Assembly (NCBI GenBank): GCA_033060915.1
Contig: CM065383.1
Location: 14,420,001-14,484,000, forward strand
Source: Euryodendron excelsum
Taxonomy: Eukaryota; Streptophyta; Magnoliopsida; Ericales; Pentaphylacaceae
Reading direction: 5' to 3'
Length of the DNA stretch: 64,000 nt
The first letter of the stretch is position 1. Each line of letters begins with the position of its first letter. A model generated the notes under the pieces. The model saw only the letters and a program-made list of their open reading frames with translations. It ran no database searches and was not told the origin of the DNA. The translations under genes were made by a program, and so were the position numbers. Of the stretch, positions 37,035-50,302 are shown one piece after another.

Positions 37035-39298
37035 TGTGTGTGTGTTCATATTCTAATTATCACTGCATGAATAAACCATCGCAAGATCTTCCATTGACTT
37101 GTAATTTCATTTATCCTTGCACGTACTGATATCTAAAATGCCAAAGGATTCCAGTCTAATGTTTAGGATTTTGATTTTTCTTGGATTAAAGAGTAGATAA
37201 TTCATCAAATGTTATCTTAGTACTTCTGTTTGTACTGCCAATTTAAGAGACTGGAGCCACTACTGGACTATGTGATACATGTAGACCTTGTTTGTTTTTA
37301 GGCAGAACCCCTTCAATTTTTTTGGGTAAGCAACCCTTTCAAATTTTGTTCTGTTAATCTGAAATAATTGCTAGGTGGAGTATAAATGCTTTCTTCCATC
37401 ACATATTGAAGCTAGACCATAATGCTGTTCAATTTGATTTGATACAAGTCTTTATTGCCTAAAACTTTATTCTGAAGTTCTTTCTCTTTCAATTGTTTTA
37501 GGTATAACATACCAGAATTGGCTAAAAAGTACAAGGTTTATGCTTTGGACTTGCTAGGCTTTGGCTGGAGTGAGAAAGCAATTATTGAGTATGATGCCTT
37601 GCTGTGGAGAGATCAGGTTGTGGATTTCTTAAAGGAGATAGTGAAAGAACCAGCAATTTTAGTTGGAAACAGGTAATTAATTGCTATTTAATTGATCTTA
37701 TTTTTGTTCATGCATACGGTACAAATTTCAAGTTTCATGGATGGTGATTGCGACTTTGACATCTCTATTTTCTCATCTTTACCCATATTCATTTTGTCCT
37801 CCCTATGTACTTTTAGCACAGCTGCACCGTTAGCCTGACTAAAGCACGATTCACACTGACACATTATTGGCCTTTGATGCCTGTGGCTAAATGTAATCAA
37901 TTGCCTTCTCTCAGGATATTTCTTATTGGTGCTCCCTTTTTCTTTCTTAGGACTGCAAACAACAATTTTACATATCCATAAACCTTGCCATTATGTTTCT
38001 TACTAAAAAAATGAAATGTGTGAATGTGATACTGGTCTAGCAAATTTAGTGCATGCAGTTCTTGGCATGGGAAACCAAAAATAAAATCTCCTTTTTTTTT
38101 TTCCTTTGCTAATTATCTTTCCATCTTGATTATGATGGTGAATGATGAATTTATCTTTCGTGACTGTTTAATTGATGGCCACTGACCCATGGTAATTTTC
38201 AGCCTTGGAGGATTTACGGCATTGGTGACAGCAGCAGGGTTGCCTGAGCAAGTTGCTGGAGTTGTATTATTAAACTCAGCAGGACAGTTTGGAAATGCAA
38301 ATGCCGAAACCAATGAATCTGAAGAAACAGTACTGCAGAAGTTTATTCTAAAGCCACTGAAGACAATTTTCCAGCGTGTGGTACTTGGATTTTTGTTCTG
38401 GCAAGCCAAGCAACCTGCTCGCATAGAATCCGTTCTGAAGAGTGTATGTCTAAGTCCTCCACAATTGTACTCGATCTTCTTTTCCTATTCTATTTTAAGG
38501 ATTAATAAGAAATTCATTTTGTATTTCAGGTATATAAAAATACCTCCAACGTGGACGACTATCTTGTGAAATCAATAACCAGGCCAGCAGATGACCCCAA
38601 TGCAGGAGAAGTTTATTACAGGTATGGATGTAACCATGTAGGTGTGATCTTCCATTCTACTTTGAAATTAAAAATTCCCCAATTTGCTTCCAGGAGGAGC
38701 ATAAAGAAATTGAGTTAGAAAACTTCGCTTGACCAAGTCCCACTTTCTTTCTTCTACAATGGAAGTAAGAGTCAGAGATCTGCTGATTTCTGCAGTACAG
38801 ATCCTCCTTCGATTCCCCTTCTTCTCTTGGCGGGATCATTTTTGTGATTGGTATCCCACCATTCTTTGAATGGTTAAGGAATTAACTGTTAGGGGCCGTT
38901 TGGGAAGCCCCTGGATCAGTCATGCTGAATTTCATAAAATTGGTATATGAAACGTATTCCTTCAAATCTTCTCCATTGTTTCTATGTTTATGGTATATGG
39001 TGTCCTCTTCTTGGTTATATGCAGATTAATGACGCAGTTCATGTTGAATCAGACCAAGTACACACTTGACAGTGTATTGAGCAAGCTCTCTTGCCCACTC
39101 TTGTTGATTTGGGGTGACTTAGACCCTTGGGTGGGTCCTGCCAAGGCCGTTCGGATCAAAGAGTTCTATCCAGACACATCAATCGTTAACCTTCAGGCAG
39201 GGCATTGCCCACATGATGAAGTTCCAGAGCTTGTCAACAAGGCTTTACTAGATTGGTTGTCGACTTTGGGCTCTGCCTCCTCTCTCAAGGCACTGTAA
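35040..39298 (+). CDS. CLD1: Chlorophyll dephytylase 1 (plastid alpha/beta hydrolase)
   Basis: Removes the phytol chain from chlorophyll during photosystem repair in thylakoids. Seven exons join in frame to 372 residues: 35040-35139, 35261-35362, 36822-36960, 37502-37672, 38203-38443, 38530-38621, 39025-39298. Residues 1-65 are rich in Ser, Arg and Ala and fit a transit peptide. Then come GHKIHYVEQGEG, the oxyanion-hole region HGFGAS (104-109), the nucleophile elbow GNSLGG (Ser171), WGDLDPWVGPAKA (Asp315 of the triad) and LQAGHCPHDEVPE (His342). Length and domain order match Arabidopsis CLD1. The donor of exon 1 is placed after TAT A because only that phase continues into exon 2; an earlier GT at 35101 would break it. 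Intron 2 contains a 24-bp frame-keeping segment with consensus splice borders. Confidence 0.92.
35211..35249. repeat. (CT)n microsatellite in CLD1 intron 1
   Basis: 39-base CT run ending 12 bases before the acceptor of exon 2, so it forms most of the polypyrimidine tract of a 121-bp intron. Confidence 0.97.
35714..35757. repeat. (TAAAAAA)n heptamer repeat
   Basis: Six thymines spaced exactly seven bases apart in an A run, in CLD1 intron 2. Confidence 0.95.
36977..37045. repeat. Compound microsatellite C(22) - (CT)n - (GT)n
   Basis: A 22-base cytosine run, then CT repeats, then GT repeats, beginning 16 bases after the donor of CLD1 exon 3. The long C run is a probable assembly or sequencing weak point. 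Confidence 0.95.
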
Positions 39299-41042
39299 AC
39301 ATGTACCAGTTTCGTATAGTTCAACTTCTGATATCTATATGGAGTTTTTACGTGTAATTGTATATTCTTTTGATCATAGAACAACTTCATTGATAGAGGA
39401 GCTCCTATTCGTTTGGATGATGCGGTACAGAGGAAGATTCATTCAAAACAATCTTCTAATTCTCTGTTCACAGAAGTATACAGAGGTGGAAAATTCTTAA
39501 CTTATTTATTGCATTTTTTATTATTTTTTTTCTAGGCTTCTCATTTCACATCACTTTAAAAAAGACCCCCAAAAAAAAAAAAGTTGATAAGAGTGGGTGG
39601 CCTCAATGATAGAGCAGAAAATTAGGTATTAAATAATGGACCATTTTTTGTCCTTTTTTTGCACTTGCTGGAAGTTTTTATAGAAAATTGCCGAGTACTT
39701 AGAAAGTTGAAGGAAAATCAAAATTTTCTACACCATGTTTGGATTTTAAATTTGTAAAAGGAAAGAAAATAGATAGGTAAAGAAAATGAAGTATACGAAG
39801 CTAATTCTATTTATTTAGTTGGATTAGGAAAATGAGAAGAAAAAGAATTTGTACGTGCCAAAAAAAAAATCCATTTTTTGTGTTGTTACCCATAGGCTTT
39901 GGCTCATTCAAAGTATTAAACGGAACATGATTAAACTAAGTTAGTTTTAAATCCAGACTGAGGTATTGCTAGAAATCGATCAACCCAAGGTCGGGTTGGT
40001 TCGATTTGGAAGTTTTTTTAAGTTTTTGGTGCATTCTAAGTGTGGAAACTATTGCAAAATCTATGAGACTTGGGCAGAATCGGCAGATTATATAGGACCA
40101 GGCTAGTTAACCTTTTTAAGCTGAATTTATCTATGGGTTAAAGAATGCGTGAAGCCTAACTCGAACTGAATATTAGTACATGTATGTGTAATACATATAT
40201 ATATATATATATGTATTTTGTTTTATTTTATTTTTTTCAGATATGGAAACTATATGACAAAATTAATTAATTAATGATCGTATGAGTTTTAAGTAGTGAA
40301 CTCTTACGTGCCAAATGTGCCAGCAAACACTTTTATCTTATCGATATGCTAATCTATTTTTTTACTAGAATACAACTCTCATTTGATGGTCTATGTAAAT
40401 GAGATATCTTTTGGTTTTCAATTGACCTGAAATTTAGCAGCATAGGAAAAACATGTAAAACAACAGTTAATTTTGTGCAATATGTATCTAGCAAAATTTT
40501 GCAATATAATGGGTTAGGTAATATGTTAGTTTGCTAAATTTAATAGATTAAAACACTTTCTTTGTATCTTCCAATTCTTCCATGTGATCATAGTTAAATG
40601 TTTAGGAGAGTTCTAAGTTATAAGAAATCAAGGCTAGTATGTGAACTAAAGTGTTTATCATTTAAGCATTGGCTAAGGAGTACATGGATATACTTAACAT
40701 CATACTTGAAGCATCTCAAAGGAGTTTTACTTCTTGTTGCTTGATCTCGATGGAAGAAATGCAAAAAAGTCTTTGCTAAATTCTTCGAGGGATTTCACAG
40801 GATCTCGTGGGAAGAAACAAAAAGGGTCTTTGACCCAGTAGACATTTCGTGAGACCTCACTGGACTTCATGGCCTCTCATTGAAAGAAACAAAGAAGATC
40901 CTTTCTGGTAGGATGAATCTTGTTGGATCTCGCGGCCGCAAGACTCGCAAAATTCCTAACTTGGGAAGCCCGTCGTGTTTTGTTTTGACCTACTTATAAA
41001 AGAGGTACACTTTTCTAAGTTCCCAATTAATCAGCCGCACAA

Positions 41043-41106
41043 GAAAGAATTCTTAGAAACTCTCATATTAGAAAGAAAGAATTCTTAAAAACTCTCATAT
41101 TAAAAA
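41043..41106. repeat. 32-bp direct repeat
   Basis: GAAAGAATTCTTAGAAACTC at 41043 recurs as GAAAGAATTCTTAAAAACTC at 41075, followed in both by TCATATTA. Confidence 0.9.
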
Positions 41107-41730
41107 ATTACGGTTTTAATAAGGATCTTTAAGTAGATTAAAAATCTACAAACTTTAGAATGCTTCCACTATAAATATGAGGTTATAGGAAAGCCAAAAT
41201 TAAGTTTTCATACCTCCTATTTACAATCCTAGAATATTATTCTCATTCACAGATATACTTAACCATGCACGACATACAATTCTTTATTATTGATCATATG
41301 TTAATCAATTAAATAGCCACTAACATTGTCATTATTAAGTAAATTCGTATCCGGATAAGAATTTTTTCACAGTGCTAAGACCAAAAAGTTCATACATGGT
41401 GTAAATGGATACTTCCTAATTACACCATATATGCGTTAATGACATTAGCTTTGGATCATGTACTACGATAGATTCTGACCAAATTTTCAGTGATAAAATA
41501 ATACGCTACTAAGAAAAAGAAGAAAAAAAATTAAGCCGTTACTATAAACGTTTTCTTCAAACTACCCGCCACCGCCAGCCAGGAATGTGGCGCGCGCTCT
41601 GATTCCAAAGATTCTAACAGGAAGGAGTTGGGAACGCCTCTCTCTCCCCCCTCTGAGATACCTTTGTCACAGCAAACATACAGAAGAGAAAAAGAGAGAG
41701 AAAGAGACGATAAAACGCATCTTCGATGAC

Positions 41731-41757
41731 GATGTCGATGTCGATGTCGATGTCGAT
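41731..41757. repeat. (GATGTC)n hexamer repeat
   Basis: Four to five perfect hexamers about 380 bp upstream of the RFC3-like start codon, probably in its leader or promoter. Confidence 0.95.
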
Positions 41758-42135
41758 GGTGAACTTGGAAATTCCAGGTCATGTACACCCATGTTTTTGT
41801 TGTCATAAAAAAAAAATTCGCTGGTGCTAGGCTTGTGCCTCCTCGGCACCAATCAGCACCGTCGTCTTCACCTATGCTCTCGCTTTGGAGACATCGCTTT
41901 TTTAAATATAAGCATTTTCACCCTCCTCGCATTCTCAACTGAATCCTCAGTTTTCATCATCTATGGTCTTCATGGACTAGATCAGTAGAATCTCGAATCC
42001 CCAACCTTCATAAAATCCCTCTTCTCCTTCCGTGGAAACGCTACTTTTATTGGTGTTTTCTGAAAGCCTTTGTGGTGTTTGATTCAATTCCCAAACTGGA
42101 CTGCATACTGATATTTGAGTTTGGGAGAATTCATA

Positions 42136-45100
42136 ATGGAGAATTCGTCACGGCACAGCAGAGCATCCTCGGCTACGAAGCAGAGGAGGAGCGGTTATGA
42201 GCCGTCAGACACGGAGACTGAATGGCATGAAACTCCATGGCATGACCTCAACCGGAGCAATGGAAGTCTGGGTTCTGAAGGGCCTAATATTTTGACTTCA
42301 AACCAAGGAAGAAACACAAGCCCTTTGGAACTCAGCTGGAGACGCATTGCGAAGTTTGAAGATGAACTTTCTTCTCCAATTAAGCCTTCAAAAGCCAGTC
42401 CCATTCGAAGGAGGCATAGTAAGTCCCCCTACAAACCCCACAGAGATAATGGTAATGCTTCCTCACCTACACCAGTTTTTGATGTCCGTAGAAGTGTTAG
42501 CCCTCTTTCACCTAAACGTGCTTCAGTTTCTCGAAAAAACGTGTCTCCCTTTTCGAAACCCGAGAGTCGCAGGCATATTTCTCCATATAAACCTGCAAGA
42601 GAGGACCATGATGTCGTCAATAATGGGACAATGAGGTCGAATAGAAAACAAAACTACCGACAGGTCAACAAACATGTCGGTGCTGAAGAAAGAGGAGGTC
42701 ATTCTAAAGTTAATGAAACGAATATGGTGAGCGAGAAATCGAACTATAGCCGTAGATCACTGTCTGCTCCACGACTGAGATCCAGAGAAAAGGACCAGCA
42801 GATTAGATATGGTCGTACAGAGCAAAATGGGGATAGGAGTAGGACACCCTCCCCATTGCCAAGGAATATGCCCCAGAAAGAGAGGGAAATTTCTCATAGA
42901 AATGTTCCTTCAGTTGGTGAACTCAACGAAATGGTTGCTAATGCAAAGATTTCTAGTGTTCCAGTCACTGGTGCTCTAAATTTCCAAAGCACTGATTCCA
43001 TTTCACAAGGTGATATTTTCTTTTCTCGCGACTATGCAGATTTGACAATGACAATGCAGAAGATCGTCTTTCCAAACAATGGTGGCGTTGAAGGCAGATT
43101 TGGCCCAAAGCCTAAAAAATTTGCTGGAAGAGATTCCGCTCCTTACCAACTAAGCAAAACAAATGGCAATTTTGGTCACAGCTATAAGCGGAGTTCATCA
43201 AGTACTGGATTAACACGATCAACTATGACCTCCAGTTCTTCTGTAAGCAGGCAAAATAATGGTAAGATTAGCACCAGTAGTAATAAATTAAGTGGGAGTA
43301 ATGGGAGGACAAGTGGAAGCTTTGGAAATTTTGTGGCCAACAGAAGGAAGAACCAGACAGAAGCATGGTTTTCTTGCATAAAAAGGGGATCTTGCAGGAC
43401 TTCAAAATCCCCCAAAAAAAATAGAGAATTCGATGAAGAAGCTTTTATTGAGAAGGCAATTGTGGTTGAAAGCCTGAGACAGTTCTGGGCCGATAAGCAT
43501 CAGCCTGCTTCACTTAATGGATTCACTTGCCACGAACAAGAAGCTCAAGTACTCAAGCAATTTGTAAGTGATGTCAGTTCATGATATTTAATTCATGCAT
43601 TGCTTTTCTGATTGTTTTATTAGGACACTTGCAGATCAGTTTTTGTTCTCCAAATTATATCGACTCAGATATGCATTGTTCAACCATAACAGTTGTATAT
43701 TATTAATTTTTTATTCATTTAATAAGCATTTATTTACATTTATTTGTAGTTTTTCTCTATGATTTCTCCTTCTGTGTGTGTTTAGGTATCCCATGAAATC
43801 TGTCCACACATTATGCTCAAAGGACCTCCCGGTTCTGGTAAAAAGGCCCTTACAATGGCTCTTCTACGTGAAATCTATGGAGACCCTGCTCGGAATGTAT
43901 GTTTCTTTTCCATCACATGTAGTAATGTTGGAAGAAAAAAAACTCCTTGCGAATCACTTTTGAAGCCTAACCAGAATTTGACAATTTTTTTTGCAGATAT
44001 CTCATGATTTAAGATACTTCCATATTCAGGTATAGTGGACTCTGACAGAGTTTTCACAATATGTATGTACCCCCAACAAAATACCAAGAAGATGAGATCA
44101 TAAGAGTGTGTCCCTAAATTTACTGAACTTGCATTCTTTCTCTGTACTTTTTGATCTAGGGATATAAAAAATCATTGAGACTATATATTCATGAAAATAA
44201 CAGAGTTTTGAAGATGTTTTACTAAGTACTATACCACTCTGTCATTGAGTTATGGTTTATTCAACTCAATGGGTGTTTCCCAACCATATAGGGTTAGCCC
44301 TATAATCCATTTTCGGCATTTTGATCTGACTGAACTTTATATTTAATTAAACCATTAGCTGTGAAAAGTTTTCCTTTCTAACATATGTGGACATCTTTTT
44401 GGGCTTTACACCTGCCCCTGCCCCTGCCCCTGCCCCTGAAGGGTCAAGATGTATGACACATGGTCAGAACTGTTTCTGTAACTTTTAGTTGCCTGTTAAC
44501 TTTTCTGAATCATACTTCTAATACTTGATTGTAATGGTAGAATATCCGGCATCCTTTGGATATAGTCAATGCCAAAGTACACAAAGCAGATGCCTATGTC
44601 TAACAAACATGGTTTCTGGGTGTCCAAGTACATACCTCGATAGAAGTCAGTTGTGGCACTGAGTCCAACAAGAGCAAGAGACGTCTCATACAGACGAGAA
44701 TAGTGAGTTGCAACCCAGTGTTGTAGCCTAACATACATGCTGTATCCAACATAGAAAAGAATTTGAACAGTCCTAATACTAAGTGACTTTTCTTTCTTGA
44801 TCATACTCGTTTTGATCCTAGGAGATTTTTCTGATTAGGTTGTTTTATCAAGGGTTACTATGAAGAACTATACAATGACTTGCATTCTTTCTGAGACTCA
44901 TTTCACATTTCTTGTTGATTTTGTCAATCTATCATCCATTTTCTGTATGCTGGTTTTCCAAATAAGTTCTTAAGATATTTTACCAGTGTTTGGTTTTTTG
45001 AACTAGTTAGGTGAAAGAAAAGTTAGCTTATTTTATTTTTTTGCTGGGAAAATATGTAAAACCGCTTATTGATATCTAGTAATGGTTTATCTCTCAACAA

Positions 45101-48100
45101 ACCATTTTCTGTAATATAGGCCTTCTCTTTTTTTAAATTTTGGGTTTCTACTTTTCTTATACTTGGGATCAATGTTACCTAGCCTCGGGTATAGTTGTCG
45201 GGTGCTGGTACATGTCCAAGTGTCATATTCATCTAATTCTCATGTCCAAGGACACTTAGACACAGTTAGATTTAATATTTTTAGAATACTTCTTTTACAT
45301 TTTATGGTAAAATGGTATTACAAGCAAAAATACAGCATTTCATGCATAAAATGGCAGTATACTTAGTTCTATGGTAAATTCAATTACTTATACATACTTA
45401 TTGGATGCATGTCCAACTAGTCATATCTGAGTGTCGAGGGTTCGACATGGGTATTTCACAAATTTAGAAGAGTTCAGCCAGCATAGCTTGGGATAACAAT
45501 GGAGTTGAAGATTGCTAAGGGAAAAATATACTATTGTCTTCCAGTATTGTCCGTGAATGAAAGAGCATATTGCAGGATGTTTTAAATTTATCCAAGGACA
45601 ATATGTCAAACTTCTAATGAATTGCCCCTAGGTTATATGCCTAAACCCACTATAAGAGTTCCTTCATTTTACTAACAGGAAACAAGACCAATGCAAGTAG
45701 TCGTTCCTGTAACCTCCAGTGCTCACCATGTGGAGCTGAATGTATATTTGGAAACTAATGCTAGATATGCAATAATGGCTTTGGTCAAGCAAATGAGCAG
45801 CAACTATGCCATTGCCCCTGAAATCAGCAATGTAAATTCCAAAGCGGATTATAAAGGTCCTCCCATTAGCGCACACAGTTTCCTCTAAACAGTGTCACCC
45901 GGATCATACAAAGTTTACCTGATTTAGTTTTTCTTCTTACAGTAATGGTTCTTTATGAGGTTGACAAAGCTGCTGAGAACATTCAGCACTTGATAAAATG
46001 GATCATGGACTGTTACACAGATTCATGTAAACTCATACTCTGCTGCGAAGATGATGTGGACATTCCTGAACCAGTTAAAAACTGCTGCAAAGTTATTAAG
46101 GTCGATGCTCCTGTAACTCATGAAGTAAGTATACTCATTGACCTTGAGCAGTAGTTGTTTCTTGGTTGCATTTTATGAGACTCTCTTTACATCATAAAAT
46201 GATGCTCTTTTTCTTTATGGTGTCATGGCTGATGGCCATAGATCTAGGAACCCATAAACGAAATAAGGACAGGCTCCTAGTTCTATATATGTTTCCTACA
46301 ATATACACTTAGTATGTTCTGTCACATTATAATTCGAAATGATATTGCATTGACATTTCATAGCACCCCAGGAGAAATTGGACATTTTACAATTCAATGT
46401 TTCCCATGGAGTAAAAGATGGGAATTAAATTAATCCACAACCCTAGAGACAGACCTGCATTCAAAACACATATTTTAAACATGCGGATAATCTCTAGAAA
46501 TACTATTCCCAGGTGAAAATTTGGTGATATGAATAGTCAATTGACTCTTTCAGATTTTAATCCCGTCTCTTATGGGTTCCAAACATGGTTGGGATCAGTA
46601 TCTTGATTCTCCACATAAAAAATGTCATAGAATTGTCAACAAGGAACCCAAATACTACAAAATCCGCAAATATAGAGGAGTTCATTGGTTGTCAGGTTCA
46701 TTCACTATGCGCAGGGTACGGAAGCAGTTAGATTTGCTTTTTCCTGAATTAACACAAATAGAGATATATAGTCTTCTAATTCTGAAATATAGTTGAAGCA
46801 ACAGTTTGTTGTTGAAAGGAAAAGGCTTAACTTTGAGGAAGTTTGGTCCCTGTGTTGCATGTTTAAGTAAGATTTAATTAGCAGTCCATCTTTTTAAATG
46901 GAATTAAACATTAGATGACAAAATTGTATCACATATGACACACAAAATTACCATTAATAATGCTGCAATCTTTTAAGAAAAATAATAAAACCACAACTTT
47001 TCAGTATTATCCTTGTTGGGAAAATAAGCCACGAATGCGATAAAAAAAAAGTTGATCTTTTCCCACTTTGCTTTTGTAAATTATGCAGAAGCAGAATTTC
47101 AAAATGATAATTCATGTTACCTCAATGAGAGTGATTGAAACAATCTTTGAACAGCTTCGGTGGTCTTCAAACTTCACTTGTTTGTCCTTTAGGGATCCTC
47201 CAAGCCCTAGAGAAGTGGGTCTTATGATAGAGCATGACAGGAGGAGAGAGAGAATGGGAAAAACTATGATAAGGTTCTCAAGGAGAACAACACGTAATGC
47301 TCATTTAGATAGATGCCCAATCCTAACATTGCATATGAATTTTATTTCACAGACTATAAGGTGCTAATGATTTATATCTCATGTCCATAAGTCTCACCCT
47401 ATGCATCTAAATCATATATTAATAATATGTTAGCGCAAAATATCACATGAAGTGGGTAATGCAGAATTTACCAAAAATATATGCATGAAAATAATAATAA
47501 ATAAATCTGTTTTATTAGCTAAAAATGTCTAATAACCATTGGCTTTAAAGTGTATACAAAACCAACACTTACAAATTGTAAATAATGGTCAAGCGCCTTC
47601 AATGATGCCTGGTTACTCATGGTACTTGATTATGATGGAAAAACAAAAGTCAACCTCCTACTCTTGCTGTTAACATGGTATATATTGAGGGAGGTGAGCT
47701 CACTATTGCTGGTGGGGAATCTTCTGGAGCCAAAATCTCCTATTGTCCCTGAGTTTTCTTCTGATTATTCTCCGTGCAACTTCGCAGATCACGGAGGTTC
47801 TTATTCAGATAGCCAGAAAGGAAGACTTTGATCTCCCGATGAGTTTTGCTGCGAAGGTTGCTACCAAGTCAAAGCAGAATCTGAGGAAAGCAATTATGGC
47901 TCTTGAGGCATGCAAAGCACACAAGTAGGATCTTGAACAAGAGATCTGCTGCCTTTGTATATTTAATGGTTGATATTCTTCCACTTACATGGTATAATGG
48001 CCATACAGCTATCCTTTTGTTGAAGACCAACCAATTCCAATAGGATGGGAAGAGGTCCTAGAGGAACTTGCTGCAGAAATTCTAGCTGATCCATCACATA

Positions 48101-50302
48101 AGAGGTAAACCTCTAGTGTGAATTTTTTTCATTTTTCTGTAACTGGTGAACTTTGCACCATATGAATCCAACTACTGCTTATTCACCCCAGAAAGTTTTG
48201 AGGAAACAAAAAATTACTTGTAGAAAATGTTGACATTGAAGCAGTGATCTTTCAACATGCATTTGGTTCTCTTAACAAACTTGAGACTTTTTTGCTTTCA
48301 CCAGTAAATGACATAGTTCCTTTATTGTCAGTTCACTTGTGTGACAGAACAATCTTTTCAATAGAAATATTTCTGGCCTCTTACCACAACTTTGGTATTC
48401 CTATTACAAGTGAGTCCTTTCATGTATAAGTACTTGCGCCATGCAGTAGCAGCTGGAGGAAAGTAATCCATAAGTTCACTTGTGTGAACAAAATAATCTA
48501 TTCAATAGAAGAATTGCTCTTCTCTCGCCACATGCAAATTTTAGTATTCCTGCTGGAGGAAAGTAACCCATATGAAGGAGTTTGGGCTTGTTAGGCAGGA
48601 TTTCTAGGACTTTTTGTAAACCATACATTTGGGCCATGAGAAATTCACTTACGTTCCGTTTGGAACCCAGATTTTCGGTAAGAAAAGGAAAAGGTAAAGG
48701 AAAAGAGAACAAAATAAAATAGTATTTTTGTTCTATTTTTCCTCACATTTTCCTTTTCATTTACTTTTCCAACCGAAAAATCGGATTCCAAACGAAGAGT
48801 TAGGGAAAAAGGGAAAAGGGGAAAAAGGCAAAGAAAAATAATTATATTTGTTATGAATTGACATTCTTGAAATGCTTGTCATGAAAATCAGGACTAACAG
48901 CACTCATTTATGTTTCTGTCAGAATATTTTCTATACGAGGAAAGTTTCAAAAACTTCTCGTGGATTTTGTTCACCCCAAACTGATTCTGCAGGTAATGTG
49001 CATGACACTTGGATTAAAATGATCCATTTGGGGTCTGTTTGGTCATCCAGTTGAAGTTGAATGGCGTCATAGCTCTACGGATGTCAAAGTGAAAATTTAT
49101 CACCTAAAATGGAGCCATTAAGAAAATAGTAGCCGTCACTGTGTTTAATTTGTCGTATTTATGTGTCATTAAAATGACAGAGTTCAGAACAGTAATCACG
49201 AGATGGCTACCATTTTGTTGAATGACTTCAGTCAAGATGATAAATCTCCTCACTACATGCCATTTAAAATGTCAATGGGCTATTCAGATTTGGGTTTAAT
49301 TAATTGGCAAATTATTTTTTCTTTTTGTCAAAATAATTGTCTTCCCAACATGCAGAAGCTCGTTGAACAGTTTCTTAAGGGAGTTGAGGCTAGTTTGAAA
49401 AGAGAACTTTACTATTGGCATGCTTATTATGTAAGTTCTTGCCTTCTCTATATTATTTATGTTGTCTTGAAGACAAGGAGAGATAACTCAAGGTCCATCT
49501 ACAGGAAAAGAGACTCCCACCGGGAACAAGCGCGTTGCTAAAATTAGAAGGTAATACAACTGTACAAGGAACGCGTCAAGCATTATCACTTATGAATACA
49601 CATGCACAATCACACAACATTTGAAGATGAATATACAGTTCATGGATGGTTTACTAAAACAGTTATGGACATTGTTTAGGCGTACGCACTGATATAGAGA
49701 AGAGACCTGACTAAACCACCTAGACTTATCGTGATTATGGGTCACTAGAGCTGAATCCTTTGAAAATCTTGCCCTTCTTGCATAATTGTTGATGCTGAGC
49801 TTTGTTCTATAGTTGGATGAAGTTCACGTAAACACGAAAAATGTCATGGGATGGGATAGAGCAGTTTCAGGTAGTTTTAAATTTAGAGAGTTTCTGATTC
49901 ATCTAGTGTTTTTTTCCCTTTTTGGAAAATTTGGTACTAGCAAGAAAGATATGTCGGTATATTAACAGAGTGGATTCAGAGGTCTTGTTATATCTGAATT
50001 GATTAGCAGATGAACCTCACTTGGTACCGTTTCCAACTAGAGGAGTAAGAACCTTTTGCATACATTAAAGCTAGCTAGTCTGCAAAAGCTTTTCTTCTTT
50101 TCTTTTTTTCCCTCTTATGATGTGAGCTCCTCAAATTAGTTTATACCGAAAAGGTGTTGGCTTCGTACACTCATGCACTTGATGGCTTTGAATTGTTCAT
50201 TGACTTTCTTGCATTGGTGCAGAATTTGTTACCAAGTTCATGAGCATACATAGGAAGAATTCCAGCAATCAACAGCACTATTCACAGTTTGCACAGGGCT
50301 AG
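42136..50302 (+). CDS. RFC3-like AAA+ protein with long Ser/Arg-rich N-terminus
   Basis: Eleven exons join in frame to 811 residues: 42136-43563, 43786-43896, 43997-44029, 45679-45856, 45943-46124, 47788-47924, 48009-48104, 48923-48992, 49356-49430, 49505-49550, 50223-50302. Exon 1 encodes 476 residues, mostly Ser, Arg and Pro with many SP sites ([16 protein letters not shown] near the start; SPYKP and SPLSPKR later), and looks disordered. The rest follows replication factor C subunit 3: Walker A GPPGSGKK (489-496), Walker-B-like VLYEVDK (586-592), LILCC (614-618), then [27 protein letters not shown] and a helical collar to the end. Differences from true RFC3: the sensor-1 position is Glu619 instead of Asn, and the SRC arginine-finger motif reads NCC (630-632). 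RFC loads the PCNA clamp; this paralogue may be ATPase-dead. Start is the first ATG of exon 1. Confidence 0.87.
44411..44438. repeat. (CCCCTG)n hexamer repeat
   Basis: Four tandem hexamers in intron 3 of the RFC3-like gene. Confidence 0.9.

Larger units (their letters stand above)
39299..42135. other. Intergenic region CLD1 to RFC3-like gene
   Basis: No supported gene. At about 40660-41230 the sequence has repeated GATCTCG..GGAAGAAA phrases, a TATA-like CTTATAAAAGAGG at about 40992 and a 32-bp direct repeat, which together resemble a decayed LTR. The last about 400 bases (41570-42135) are more GC-rich and hold the leader and promoter of the next gene. Confidence 0.4.

Noticed and set aside
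41531..41852. ORFs with His-Arg, Asp-Val or Ser-Thr dipeptide runs
   Set aside because: They are translations of the GATGTC hexamer repeat in the leader region of the RFC3-like gene.
44496..44804. Minus-strand 102-codon ORF with a LDTQKP word resembling copia RNase H (LDTRRS)
   Set aside because: Only one short word matches and flanking motifs are absent. It lies in an intron and could be a very old relic, but it is not supportable.
47083..47367. 94-codon ORF in intron 5 of the RFC3-like gene
   Set aside because: No family similarity, and including it would break the RFC3-type exon order and phase.
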